From Muricea muricata (Eukaryota; Cnidaria; Anthozoa; Malacalcyonacea; Plexauridae), in contig OY979721.1 of the NCBI GenBank assembly GCA_963855995.1, positions 5,001,195 through 5,065,194 on the forward strand: a stretch of 64,000 nucleotides of DNA, in the 5' to 3' direction. Shown here piece after piece: positions 53,852-64,000 of the stretch. The notes under the pieces were generated by a model. That model did not search any database, was not told the origin of the DNA, and saw only the letters and a program-made list of their open reading frames with translations. Position 1 is the stretch's first letter. Each line of letters opens with the position of its first letter. A program made the position numbers and the translations under genes.

Positions 53852-54616
53852 ATGAAATGGACAGAACCCCATGACATATATTTTCTGAGGGAAATGATGC
53901 TTTGCCAGCCGTGGGAACACAAGAAAGGTAGCACTGAAAGAGGGGAAACTTGGGCCAGACTTGCTGCAAACTTGAGCAAATGCTCTAAACTTGTATTCCA
54001 TGTCACACAGAGATCTCTGAGAGAACGATACCTTCTTTTGGAAAGAAAGCATAAGAAGAAAGTTTTTGATGAAGAAAACGCATCTGGTATATCCCCTGAG
54101 GACACAGAAATTGACCAACTCATGAATGAAATAGTCGATTTGTTTGAAGAGTCAGATCAAGTTGAAAAAGAAAAGAAAAAGAAATTGGAAGAGGAGGCTG
54201 CAGATATAGAAGAAATGAGAAAAGCTTCTCTTGAATCATTTAGAGAGACTAAAGAGAGGAAACGACAAGGGTCACCTTCCAAGAAAAAGACAAGAACAAG
54301 TGGAGCAAGTGCAATAAGTTTTATTAGAGAAAAAGTGGCAATTGAAGGAGAACAAAAGGAGTCAGAATTACAGTTAAAGAGAGAAGAAATGGAATGGAAA
54401 AAAGAAGAAAAAAAGATGGGAATGGTGTTAAAGGAAAAGGAGATAGAAATGCGAAAGGAAGAACATAAGGAAAGAGTTGAACAGCAGGAAGAAGCTATAA
54501 GAATGCAAGAGCAAACTCTTCAACAAATGCACAGTATGAACATGGCCATGTTACAACAGCAACAGCAGCAAACACAGGTACTCTTGACTTTGCTACATAA
54601 ATTTGCTGATAAATAG
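53852..54616 (+). CDS. Harbinger myb/SANT-like DNA-binding protein
   Basis: From ATG at 53852: KWTEPHDIYFLREMMLCQPW and TWARLAANLSKC then SLRERYLLLERK, a SANT/myb-like tri-helix (residues about 2-70) that helps the Harbinger transposase bind DNA and enter the nucleus. Residues 100-140 are acidic, followed by a basic PSKKKTRT (possible nuclear signal) and a long Glu/Lys coiled coil ending in a Gln run. ttctatttag before it could be a splice acceptor, so an upstream exon is possible. The frame extends upstream to 53798 without this domain. Confidence 0.8.
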   Translation: MKWTEPHDIYFLREMMLCQPWEHKKGSTERGETWARLAANLSKCSKLVFHVTQRSLRERYLLLERKHKKKVFDEENASGISPEDTEIDQLMNEIVDLFEESDQVEKEKKKKLEEEAADIEEMRKASLESFRETKERKRQGSPSKKKTRTSGASAISFIREKVAIEGEQKESELQLKREEMEWKKEEKKMGMVLKEKEIEMRKEEHKERVEQQEEAIRMQEQTLQQMHSMNMAMLQQQQQQTQVLLTLLHKFADK

Positions 54617-54993
54617 ATTTCTTCCAGCGAAGTTTGAACCAAAGTTATACAGTACGAGGAACATGTTATTTTTATAAAAATAGTATGATACACATGTTAT
54701 TGTATCACTAGAACATAGTTTAAGTTTTTTTATTTACATTTAACTCCGAACTGTTGAACATAGGATTGAAGTATGGTGATAAAATTATCTTGTGAAAAGT
54801 CATGAGACTAGTAAAGTAAAATACTCCTACAACTATTTGTTGTGCCACCTTGTAATTAGTGTTCTATCTATGTTCCCCCTTGCTGTGAAAAAGGATCCTA
54901 GTATTGTCTTGTCACATGACATCCTAGATTTTTGGGTAAAACTGAGTATTTGTAGAAATGATTGACAACATAGATAGAAGACTATGTACACTA
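54617..54993. other. Harbinger intergenic spacer
   Basis: AT-rich sequence between the convergent ORF ends. Nothing else seen. Confidence 0.6.
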
Positions 54994-56061
54994 TTATTGA
55001 AAATATTCTTCAATTGTTGGTGGGTTTACATTAAAAAATTTTGAAGTTGTTGAACCATACAGTATTGCTCTTGCATTGTGAAGTAATGAGCATGTGATGT
55101 ACATTTTCCCAACTGCACTTAAATGAATTTTCAGATTCTTCTTAAAATCTAAGAACTTAAAATAATTGATTATATCGCCAAAAATCCATTCAACAGATAC
55201 CCTAACTTGACTCATTGATTTATTCCATGCCTTTTCAAGATCAGATAAATTTGCTCCTCGAAATGGGCCTTGAATTTGTTGTCTGATAGGATACGCAGGA
55301 TCGCCATAGATGCAAAGTGTGTTGTCATTTGTGTCAAAAGAATGAATTTGGAGTTGCTGAAGAATTTGTGACTTTGCCAACATTGCACTGTCATGGCGCT
55401 TTCCCTCTATAGGTCCAAATAGATTGGCAATTAGTCCATTTGGAGCTACAATTGACTGGAGCTTTAAAGAATGTACTTTCTTATGTCCATTGTATACTAG
55501 TCTTTGAAATCTTTTAGGTCTTGATAGTGCCCGGACTGTGCCATCTATGAACCCCCAACAGTTATTAAGGGCAGCTCCTTTTAAGTGAATGGCTTCTGCA
55601 TAATTTTCCAAATGCTGATTGTCCAACCAGGGTTGATCAAAGTTGGTAAACAAGTGATTCCAGTTCAGGTATATGATATCCATCATTTTATTTGCAATCA
55701 TACAAAGCTGAGGTTCTGGTCTTGCAAATAGTGGAATAAGATCAACATACCTGCATGGATATGCAAAGCGCTTCAAAAAAACACACATAGCTTCAACAGC
55801 GTTGACTTTGAGACCATTGTAGCAAATCAACTCAGGAGGTACACGAAGGAATTCAATTAAATTGTAAATATCATTTTCATAAAATCGGAATTCTGCCTTG
55901 CATTCATCATCATTCATTTCACTAAGATTGAAATCCTCATAAGTAAAATAAGGAATGTCAGCATTTTTTGGTTTGCTTGCATCATAAAGAACAACATATT
56001 CTAAATCATCAATAATATTGAAAGCGTAAGATAACGATATAGCTTCACGCAGTTTTGGCAT
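54994..56061 (-). CDS. Harbinger DDE nuclease (transposase), intact
   Basis: 355 codons. Catalytic-type residues are visible as D173 in WGFIDGTVR, D254 in YGDPAYP and E291 in VEWIFGD, with RHDSAML at 222-228 and a C-terminal SLLHNAR helix. This is the DDE_Tnp_4/Harbinger pattern at near-normal length. N-terminal HTH-like region about residues 55-150. No internal stop. Convergent to the myb-like ORF. Confidence 0.88.
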   Translation of the reverse strand: MPKLREAISLSYAFNIIDDLEYVVLYDASKPKNADIPYFTYEDFNLSEMNDDECKAEFRFYENDIYNLIEFLRVPPELICYNGLKVNAVEAMCVFLKRFAYPCRYVDLIPLFARPEPQLCMIANKMMDIIYLNWNHLFTNFDQPWLDNQHLENYAEAIHLKGAALNNCWGFIDGTVRALSRPKRFQRLVYNGHKKVHSLKLQSIVAPNGLIANLFGPIEGKRHDSAMLAKSQILQQLQIHSFDTNDNTLCIYGDPAYPIRQQIQGPFRGANLSDLEKAWNKSMSQVRVSVEWIFGDIINYFKFLDFKKNLKIHLSAVGKMYITCSLLHNARAILYGSTTSKFFNVNPPTIEEYFQ

Positions 56062-56231
56062 AACATAAAGTTTATATAATAATCTTGTATAGTAGAAAAT
56101 ACACGTTCACGTTCTGACAAGCAATCGTAAGGTTAAATTTTAGCGGGAAACGGGAACGTCAACCGCGCGATCGTTCCAGTCCCTAGGCGTTGACGTTGCC
56201 GTCGCCGTCGCCTAATCGTGAGGTCTCTAAT

Positions 56232-56370
56232 AACAGCATGGCAACGTGGTTCTATAAGAATGTATCTTTTCTGGGCGTTGTTGGACTATCAAACAAACGA
56301 AGCCTGGATATGTTTCTGAACCGATGGACAGAGTTGAGACAATCCACCCATACGACCTTCATGTAATATG
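56232..56370 (+). pseudogene. Uncharacterised multi-copy family protein, continuation after the Harbinger insertion
   Basis: MATWFYKNV...SNKRSLD in one frame, then EPMDRVETIHPYD in another, picks up the family sequence directly after the right TIR. A stop at the junction shows the frame was already damaged. Confidence 0.45.
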
Positions 56371-56605
56371 ACACTCCAATCGTCATATGTTCGGACAAAC
56401 ATTGGGCGATTTATGTATAGATACTATTACACGAAGGCATAACTAGCGAACAAAGTTTGGTTTTTTCCCCGTTTTTACGGTAGAAACTGGAGAAATTGTT
56501 GAAATTTATGACTTTAACCTATTCAAACGAGCAAAAAAAGGTTTAAAAATTTTGTCTAACCGTGGATTATTGTGTTTGATTATTGTTGTCGTGTCCGAGT
56601 CTACT

Positions 56606-56880
56606 ATGTCTATGGTTAAGAGATGTGCTTGGCGTACACGTAAAACTGACTCGCGCTAAACTGAAAGGTTGATAAAGGATGGAAAAGTTATAAATTTTCA
56701 TCCTTTTCCTTCCGAGAAAAAATTCAAAGAACGTAGGGAATTGTGGATTCGTTCTTGTAGCCGGGCAGATGACTTTAAATGTACGAAGAATAGCTATATG
56801 TGCAGCTTGCATTTTGTGGGAGAAAAAGAGCTGACCGACACCATGGTAGACTGTTTACATGTATACATGACCTTAAGATG
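56606..56880 (+). pseudogene. THAP-like zinc-finger fragment
   Basis: MSMVKRCAWRTRKTDSR, stop (TAA), TERLIKDGKVINFHPFPSEK, then LWIRSCSRADDFKC and YMCSLHFVG. This matches the THAP layout (C-x2-4-C...FPxP...W...C-x2-H). The second Cys of the first pair is Arg (CGT) and a stop interrupts the domain, so it is non-functional. THAP domains are the DNA-binding part of P-element-type and other transposases. Confidence 0.65.
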
Positions 56881-57873
56881 ACCTAACGAGTACGACACAT
56901 AACTTTACATTCGCTCAAATGCACAATGTATAATAATGCTAAATAATGCTTCAAAGCGTATTTTTTGAGCAGTGTATTTGTTGTTGACGTCATTATGATG
57001 ACTAAGTAGTGACGTCATTTTCCCAATGAAAAACGCAAAATCAGTGCTAGCGACAAGTCGATTCAAATACAGCAGGTAAAATTACATAAAAAAGTGGTTG
57101 TCGCCAACTTTTACGAAGAAATGCCTCATTACCTGGGGTATTTTGAAACATCACCTGTTCTAACTTATGACTTGTTGATTCATAAACAGGCATCCTCCAT
57201 GAGGCAAATTATCAATTGGTGCATTACTCATAGCTACATTATAATGATGATGCAATACTTTAATATTACACAGCTACATTCAATTAATTTTAAAATAATC
57301 AAGTCACTCTTAGTAGATGAAAAACTTAGTTTGGAGTCTGAATCACATAGGTAGGTATCTTACTGCCGTTTAGAATATGCCTCATATCATCTATTTGGTT
57401 CTCTACTGGCTTGCTGGAAGTATCTCTGCATCTTCCCATATCAGTTCGAAATCTTACAAATTTTGCAACACATAACTGAATTAATTCGCCCAGATGGCAA
57501 ACAAAGTTTCGGCTCGTAAAGCTTTACTAGACCGAGCATACATGTCTTGAAGTGCATCTTTGTTATATGTGTCTCAATTTTTTAAGCTTTGATAAAATCG
57601 GTTTAACCGATAGCCGATTTTTTTTCATCACTCGTACCCGATACCGATACCGATACCGATTTTTAATGACGTCATAATCTTATCAGCTGATCAAATCAAG
57701 GTGACGTCACTCATTTTGATTTGAATTTTAGATTATGTTTTAGGCGATATTGGACACAAAAAAATTTTTATAGTTCAAGTAAATTAAAACTGTAGTATGT
57801 TAACGATGTCTACTTTTAGTCTACTACACGAGAAAAATAATTTCGCTTCGCAATTTTTTGTTATCATTGAAGG

Positions 57874-58387
57874 ATTACTGAATGGTTTTCCGTGCAGGAT
57901 AGCGTGATCCATGCACGCGGGATGTTGCAAGATTTTCAGAAAGCGTAAAAATGCACGAGCCGCAGGCGAGTGTATTTTTACGCTTTCCGAAAATCGAGCA
58001 ACATCCCAAGTGCATGGAACACGCTATCCTGCCAGCCTCGTCCCCAGGCCCAACCGTTACCGTTGCATGCCGTTGCGTGGGTATTGCGTGGAAAACACAG
58101 TCGGAAACGCGCGGTCGGGTCTGGCAGAAAATGCAGAAAAAAGTGTATGATTCAACGAAAAAGTGATAAGATAGTATTTTATTAAACTTGGTAGTTGCTG
58201 CTCCACGCATTCCGCCATCTTGAATTCATTTTCTGCCAGGCGCTTTCGCTCCCTTCCCCCCTATTTTCTCCTCGCGTGTTTCACGATATTAAATCTATAT
58301 ATACAATCTGATACACTTTTCCTGATTAGAAAATTAGAAAGCGCCTGGGAACGAGGCTACTATCCTGCACGGAAAACCATTTAGTAA
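57874..58387. mobile_element. TIR element (TTACTGAATGGTTTTCCGTG) with inner hairpin
   Basis: The right end inverts TTACTAAATGGTTTTCCGTG. At the left, 57896-58035 forms a second hairpin (gatagcgtg...ttacgctttc). The repeat at 58311-58360 lies inside near the right end. A fragment of the end sequence recurs at about 59100. Confidence 0.6.
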
Positions 58388-59620
58388 TTGTTTTATAAAA
58401 TAACTACAATAAAACAACGGTTAACACTTTTTAAACCATTGATGAAGTACGCAATTATCCCAAGAATCGTCAACTTTAGCTTTGTTGGCATTCGACCGTA
58501 CGCTACAATTTACACAATTTTAAAACTTTTCGCATAACTTTTTTGTTTTGTGTTCTTTTGCTCTAAAACATGGTGAAAATATAGTATTTTAACAGAGACA
58601 GAGACTGGTACTAAATCGAAGAGGAGATGTTGTTAAAAACCGATGTTATTAACGGCCAAAAGTGGCAGATATATATGCTAGTTTCATTTTGTAATTTTGT
58701 ATTTTTTCGTAAACAAAAAACTAAAAACGTATCGGCATTTGAAGAGCAGTATGTGTGTAAGAAAGCATAGCAGGGAAATAAAATTTAGTACTTTATGGGC
58801 ACTATTGTATGCTGATTCGAACGGTTGTACTTTTATCGCTACAGCATAAACTGAAACAAAAATATGCGAGTGCCAAAAATCGTATTTCAGTTAAATTTAT
58901 AACGTAAACAAAACAAAAATACAAGTATGCAAGACATTATAGAAGTTTGACAGCATAAATTTATAGTTTCTGTACTCTGTGCTTTAGTATTTGACTTTAT
59001 CTTTATTCTCCGCTAATTTCAGAAGTTGAAATGGTTTTTTGTTGGCAATTCTAAGCCCGTAACAAGCTCGCAAAATGCGAAGCGATGTCAACTTTCAAAT
59101 TTCCCGTGCAGGATTGTCTCATCCCGCACGGGTATTGACCAATCAGATTGCGTGTTTTACTGTAGTTATTATATAATAGCTATTACTAGCTGATTTAACT
59201 ACAATATTATACCTCAAATTCAAATTGTCCAATCAAAATATCGTATTTCTACTACGTGACGAGGTGATTTCTCACTGTATCTCACTTTTAAAGTGAGATA
59301 CAGTAAATATCTCACGCTGCCATGGGAACGCTTGTACACGCAAGAACAGATTGGCCAGTTTTCGTAAACAAAAATGGCGGAATGTGCGAAAAGTTTGATG
59401 AACTTCACGAAGAATTATAAAGTATTTTGGAGGACAAGGACGTTGAAAACACAAATATTTAAAAAATTAAAAGGAATTTTTGTACTTCTCGTTATAAAAA
59501 TAAACAAAGAACTGGCTATTTTGTATTTCAGAGCATCGTATTCACGAAGGTATGTTCAACTTAAAGAACTTAAAAGTTTATTCTTACGGAAGTTTTTTAT
59601 TTTCGGTATAATATATCATT
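58388..59620. other. No gene recognised
   Basis: AT-rich. Short inverted words (ctcactgtatctcacttttaaagtgagatacagt) form a small hairpin near 59270. No coding motif. Confidence 0.4.
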
Positions 59621-59720
59621 TATAGACCCTCCGCTCGGGGGATTCAGTGAAATATTTTCTTCAGTGATATCATCACCTCAAGAAATATTTCACTGAATCC
59701 CCCTCGCTCCGGGTATATAA
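59621..59720. repeat. Hairpin repeat (TATAGACCC family)
   Basis: ctcgggggattcagtgaaat pairs with atttcactgaatccccctcg. Ends resemble those of the MITE at 24235-24545. Confidence 0.65.
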
Positions 59721-60149
59721 ATGATAAAAAATCATTGGTAAAAAATATTGGTATATTTGCAAACACAATTTCGCGACAACGAATCATAATAGAAATACGA
59801 AATATCTTGAATTTGTAGCTCAGAGCGTTGCCTAGGGAGTGAAAGAGAATAATCGTATTTCAATTAATAAAATTAATGAATATATGACATGCATCCGCAA
59901 AAGAATGCTGATGAAACGCGACATTTGCTTAGGGTAAAGTCATGGTTTTACCCTGAGTCCCTAGCAGATACAAAATATCTGTATTTCCACGCGCGATGCA
60001 TATAATTTGTACAGCGTGAATTTTTTCAACTATCGGTTTCACGCAATCAGTAAATATGTACAAAACTACCGATACCGATTGTCTACCGATATGGCAAATA
60101 TCGGCCCGATACCGATACCGATTATCGGTCAATCACTGGAAAAAAAATT

Positions 60150-61388
60150 ATCAAGTCATACAGTTGGTCAGGAGTAACAGATAAGTTTGGGAGGGTAAAG
60201 ATGTACTTTGAAGAGTTTGCTACTGTGGAGCACTTAGTGTGCTTTCTCCCACTTTGTATATTGGCCTGAATTTTTGAAATTTTGCAAAGTGCAATGAAAT
60301 CGCTTCAATCCTACTGGAAATGATCAAATCAGGACATTTATTCAGTTATCTTATTGCTCTTTCAGAATCCGCTTCGTTTTACTTATCTGAGTAAACCACA
60401 TCTTTCATTTTACGTTGAAATCATGCAAAATTATTCAAACGTCACCGAATCGAGTCACTCTGGTGTAACAGGTAAATTTAAGAGGGTAAGGATGTACTTT
60501 GGAGAGTGTGCTACTGTTGAGCACTTTTTGACTTTCTGCCACTAGTTAAATCTGCCTGAATTTTTGAAGTTTTAAAAAGTGCGACGAAATTGCCTCAAAC
60601 TTAGTAGAAATCATCAAATCAGTCATCGTATAACAAAAAACTATGTTCGGACGTTTATCCGGCAATCTTGTTGCTTAATAAACCACTTTTATCTGCTACA
60701 TGCATTACAGTTATGCTTCAGCTTGCCCATGATTTTACCCATTTGGCCTCCCAATGGCTCTGAAACTTGGTGTAAATGACCAACTCGCGCATTGTTTGTG
60801 CAAAAAGCTAGCTTTGAGTTATATAAATGCATTATAGTTATGTTTCAGCTTGTCCATAATTTTACCCATTTGGCCCCCCAATGGCTCTTTCTATGTGCTA
60901 CCTGTCTTGATTCAGAACCTTTGCATTTTGCATCGAAATCAGTTGAAATTTTGCATGCATCTCTGTACCACTGGTCTCTTATGAATAGACTAACTTTGGA
61001 CTTGTCTCGTTATGGTTGGAAAAGATAAGTGGGACACACAAGTTGTTGTAACTTTCCTCATTTTTACTTGTACCTGAAATTTCGAAATTGTGGAAACTCT
61101 GACAAAATTTTTAAAAACTTTGCAAAATGACCAAATGACACAATCTTTATGAAAAAACTTACTTCTGAGTTCTGGAAATGCAGTATAGTTATGTTCCACT
61201 TTGCCCATAGTTTTATCCTTTTGGCCTTCTAATACCTTTCACTGTGCTAACTCCCTTGATTGAGAACTTTAGCTCTTTGTACAGATTCCAAACCTCTGCA
61301 TTTTGCATCGAAATCAGTTGAAATATTGCATGCATCACTGTACCACTGGTCTTTTAAGAATAAACTAACTTTGAACTTGTTTCGTTAA
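60150..61388. repeat. Diverged repeat array, left part
   Basis: Imperfect copies containing gcctgaatttttgaa, ttcagcttgcccat, attttgcatgcatc and cttgtctcgttatg recur at spacings of about 300-400 bp. No open frame is conserved between copies. Confidence 0.6.
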
Positions 61389-63124
61389 AGTGCATATGGC
61401 ATAATCACTATTCTTTTCCCAAAAATCCGCCATAACAACACGATTCGAATGCTGTATACCATTCTTCGAACGGATAAATACTTCCAGAGATATTTGGCTT
61501 CAAACACGCCAAAAATTGGGTTTTTGAAATTATGGCCGGGAGAAAAGAGGCTGGGTCGAATTAGCTCTGTGACGTCAAACCGGGAACACGTCTCAATACT
61601 GCATATAAAAACAATACAAAAATATTGTCATATGCGAAGCAAAAATAGCCAAAAATAATTACTTTTGGGGGATTGTTTGTATATGAACTTGTACATTCAA
61701 GGCGACTGAAAACTCATCATTGTATCTTGGAAACTGAAGGAAACAGCTGAAATTGAGAGAATTGAGTCAAACGCAACGTTGGCATTAGTTAGGCGTCGTG
61801 TGTCACATAACGCGTCTGTTTACAAAGGAATTCTTCGCCTTGAAGCTGTAAAAGCACCGGACAAGGTGATATACAGGCATGAATACATAGAACACAAGGA
61901 TATTGAATCGCTAGCTGAGTAGACGCGTGAAAAAGTCGCAAGCACTGGTATTTTCGTCGTTGATGTAGTTACCATAAAGACCATACTTCTTATGTTGTTT
62001 GCAGTATTTGTACACACATCATCCTACCCATATAAATCTAGACGCAAAGCTTTATCAAATTGCCACATTGGATGCTGAATACGTGCATGTATGTAATACT
62101 TTATTATCATGACTGCGTGAGGTATAGAAAGACATTGAAAAGTATACTGTCGGGCCATATTAGGCTTCTACAACCACCTTATTTACGAGTATAGTAATAA
62201 ACCTAAACCTAAAGGTAAAAAATATTGAGAAACACTACAGTTAGATTAAGCAGCTGCACAATGATGCATGTGATACAGGAAAATAAAAAGCTCATCTAAA
62301 TGCTGACATTTACTCTACTCTCAAAATTTGCTATATATAGAGAGAGATACAGTGATAAATAATATATCCAATGTATAAAACACATAAAGATTCATTGTTG
62401 CAAGCGTTCGAATTTAATTTACCCATCGCAGACTGCAGACTGCATGCCAGTCAAAAGCTTGTGAGAAATGAATATTTTAACCTGACAACGTTTACACGAT
62501 TAGCAGAAGTATGTATCCCAAATATTTGTGGTCATTAACATAAGCACAGTCAACATTGTTATGATACTTGCGCCATTTAACTTTTTCATGCGCCTACTCA
62601 GCTAGCGATTTAATATCCTTGTGTTCTGTGTATTCATGCCTGTATATCATCTTGTCCAATGTGCTTTTGCAGCTTTAAAGCGAAGAATTCCCTTTGTAAA
62701 CAGACGCGTTATGTGACACATGACGCCTAACTAATGCTAACGTTGCATTTGACTCAAATCTCTCAATTTGAGCTATTTTCTTCAGTTTCCAAGGTACAAT
62801 GATGGGTTCTCAGTCGCCTTGAATGTACAAGTTCATATACAAACAAATATCCCCCAAAAGTAATTATTTTTGGCTATTTTTTGCTTCGCATATGACAATA
62901 TTTTTGTATTGTTTTTATATGCAGTATTGAGACGTGTTCCCGGTTTGACGTCACAGAGCTAATTCGACCCAGCCTCTTTTCTCCCGGCCATGATTTCAAA
63001 AGCTCAACTTTGAACCCAAATATCTCTGGACGTATTTATCTGTTCAAAGAATGGTATATTTCATTCGAATCGTCTTGTCACGGTAAATTTTTGAAAAAAA
63101 ATTGGTGATTATGACATATGCACT
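61389..63124. mobile_element. Foldback element with TTAA target duplication
   Basis: TIR AGTGCATATG...CATATGCACT with TTAA on both sides (61385-61388, 63125-63128). Arms of about 540 bp (61389-61935, 62585-63124) are inverted copies. The 650-bp middle is AT-rich and noncoding. TTAA with long arms suggests a Kolobok- or piggyBac-mobilised element. It splits the flanking repeat array. Confidence 0.8.
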
Positions 63125-63128
63125 TTAA

Positions 63129-63580
63129 ATTTGGAAAAGTTTAGTGGGCATACCTCTTGTTGCAAATTTTTTCCTCATTATTAATTGTTCCGGAATAGCA
63201 CCTGAAATTTTGAATATGTGGAAATTGTGATATATTCTTTGACACTTGCCGCAAATGACCAAATGACGCATTGTTAGTGAAAACACTTTGTTTGGAATTC
63301 TGGAAATGCATTATGGTTATGTTTCAGCTTGCCCATCATTTTACGCGTTTTGCCTCCCAATGCATCTTTCTATATGCTACCTGTCTTGATTCAGAACCTT
63401 TGCATTTTTCATCGAAATCCATTGAAATTTTGCATGCATCACTGTGCCACTGGCCTCTTTAGAATAAGCTAGCATTCGGCTTGTCTCGGTATATTTGGAA
63501 AAGCTTAGTGAGAGATATCTCTTGTTGTAACTTTTTTCTGATGGCCAATTGTACTTCATAATCGTCGACTCAATATAACA
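63129..63580. repeat. Diverged repeat array, right part
   Basis: Continues the unit interrupted by the foldback: aaatttggaaaagtttagtgg follows directly, as in the uninterrupted copies near 61010 and 63490. Confidence 0.6.
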
Positions 63581-63717
63581 ATGTAAATGCCCTTTATTTC
63601 TTCTTCACAATAGCGAATTTACAGTTAATAATAAATAACTTTAACTCAAAACGAGGTTGCCCCTGCACATACCCGGCGACTCCCCCTTGACCACGTTGCC
63701 TTTTTTCTTCGCTCACT

Positions 63718-64000
63718 ATGGCGACCAATAGTCAAAACTGCGATGAGGCTATTTGCTTATCGGAAGTGGAGACGAATCCGAAGACATCACAAGGTAATCC
63801 CACTACATCGTTATTGCCTAATAGTAGTTCCACTATTGAGATGATTTCAAAAGCTGCTCAAAACCAACTTTCGGCGATATTGCCGAATATGATTAACGAG
63901 ATCACTAAGTCAACTCATATCGAGAGAGATCAAAATGAGTTATCTCACAATGCCCGATTAGCCACCGGGTCAACACAAGTCTTAAACAAAAGAACACACT
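63718..64000 (+). CDS. 5' part of an unidentified ORF running off the window
   Basis: ATG at 63718 (context ctcactATGGCG) opens a frame of 94 codons with no stop before the window end. It is Ser/Thr/Asn-rich at the start, followed by IEMISKAAQNQLSAILPNMI and a charged segment. The position after a Cys/Pro-coding-poor leader and within repeats suggests a retroelement ORF1/Gag-like protein (e.g. DIRS or LTR type), but no diagnostic domain is visible. A host gene exon is also possible. Confidence 0.45.
   Translation, partial: MATNSQNCDEAICLSEVETNPKTSQGNPTTSLLPNSSSTIEMISKAAQNQLSAILPNMINEITKSTHIERDQNELSHNARLATGSTQVLNKRTH

Larger units (their letters stand above)
53155..56228. mobile_element. PIF/Harbinger DNA transposon, apparently complete
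   Basis: TIR AGAGACCTTACGATTAGGTG and inverse CCTAATCGTGAGGTCTCT, continuing through the gacggcgacggcaacg region. A 3-bp duplication AAT flanks it (53152-53154, 56229-56231). It contains the two convergent ORFs expected of the superfamily (myb-like and DDE), both uninterrupted, which suggests recent insertion. Confidence 0.88.
48605..57148 (+). mobile_element. Composite candidate transposon bounded by ~150-bp inverted repeats
   Basis: 48605-48770 (aatgaggcat...aaaggttggcga...ctgattttgcgttt...aaaatgacgtca) is matched inversely by 57009-57148. Inside are an intron-containing unknown family gene and a THAP-like fragment, later split by a LINE and a Harbinger element. Without these two insertions the element would be about 2.7 kb. 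The ends could instead be two independent MITEs. Confidence 0.45.

Noticed and set aside
57094..57354. 86-aa + strand gene
   Set aside because: Its start lies inside the inverted repeat shared with 48.6 kb and no homology pattern is evident.
60150..63580. Possible tandem gene array
   Set aside because: Copies share DNA similarity but no conserved reading frame; short frames differ between copies.

Overview
This is animal nuclear DNA: AT-rich and gene-poor. Evidence for this is one gene split into seven GT-AG exons over 18.5 kb, polyA signals, long (TA)n runs, and dense layers of LINEs, Penelope-like elements (PLEs), a PIF/Harbinger transposon and many hairpin and foldback DNA elements. The mix of GIY-YIG PLEs, CR1/L2-like LINEs, foldback MITEs and an abundant uncharacterised protein family suggests a cnidarian, perhaps an anthozoan or octocoral. 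That is inferred from family content only; no marker gene fixes the species.

0-4.7 kb: MITE debris, a decayed PLE (1.7-3.7 kb) and a hAT-like MITE with an 8-bp target duplication ending 142 bp before the host gene start.

4.8-23.3 kb, + strand: the only clear host gene. Seven exons join in frame to 335 residues with two RWD-like domains and a C-terminal RING-H2 finger, so probably an E3 ubiquitin ligase. Its introns hold almost everything else here: a minisatellite, a decayed virus-like or Polinton-like ATPase remnant, a PLE with an intact 592-aa reverse transcriptase/GIY-YIG ORF, a Mutator-like foldback with a 9-bp target duplication, a mariner-like foldback within (TA)n, a perfect 81-bp inverted repeat of a PLE tail, an antisense LINE with a degenerate 2A-like motif, a stray partial copy of exon 6 placed just before exon 5, and a 1.5-kb foldback.

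23.3-48.5 kb: no recognisable host gene. It contains LINE fragments, hAT MITEs with target duplications, nested foldbacks (28.2-29.1 and 31.8-38.3 kb), a 31-bp minisatellite, a degraded LINE (42.0-44.3 kb), a Crypton-like remnant and nested MITEs.

48.6-57.1 kb: a nested composite. Inverted repeats of about 150 bp enclose a broken, intron-containing copy of an uncharacterised multi-copy protein family and a THAP-like zinc-finger fragment. That gene is interrupted by a 5'-truncated LINE (49.7-52.5 kb) and by an apparently complete PIF/Harbinger element (53.15-56.23 kb) with intact myb-like and DDE transposase ORFs.

57.1-64 kb: MITEs, a roughly 370-bp repeat array split by a 1.7-kb foldback with a TTAA target duplication, and at the right edge the start of an unidentified ORF.
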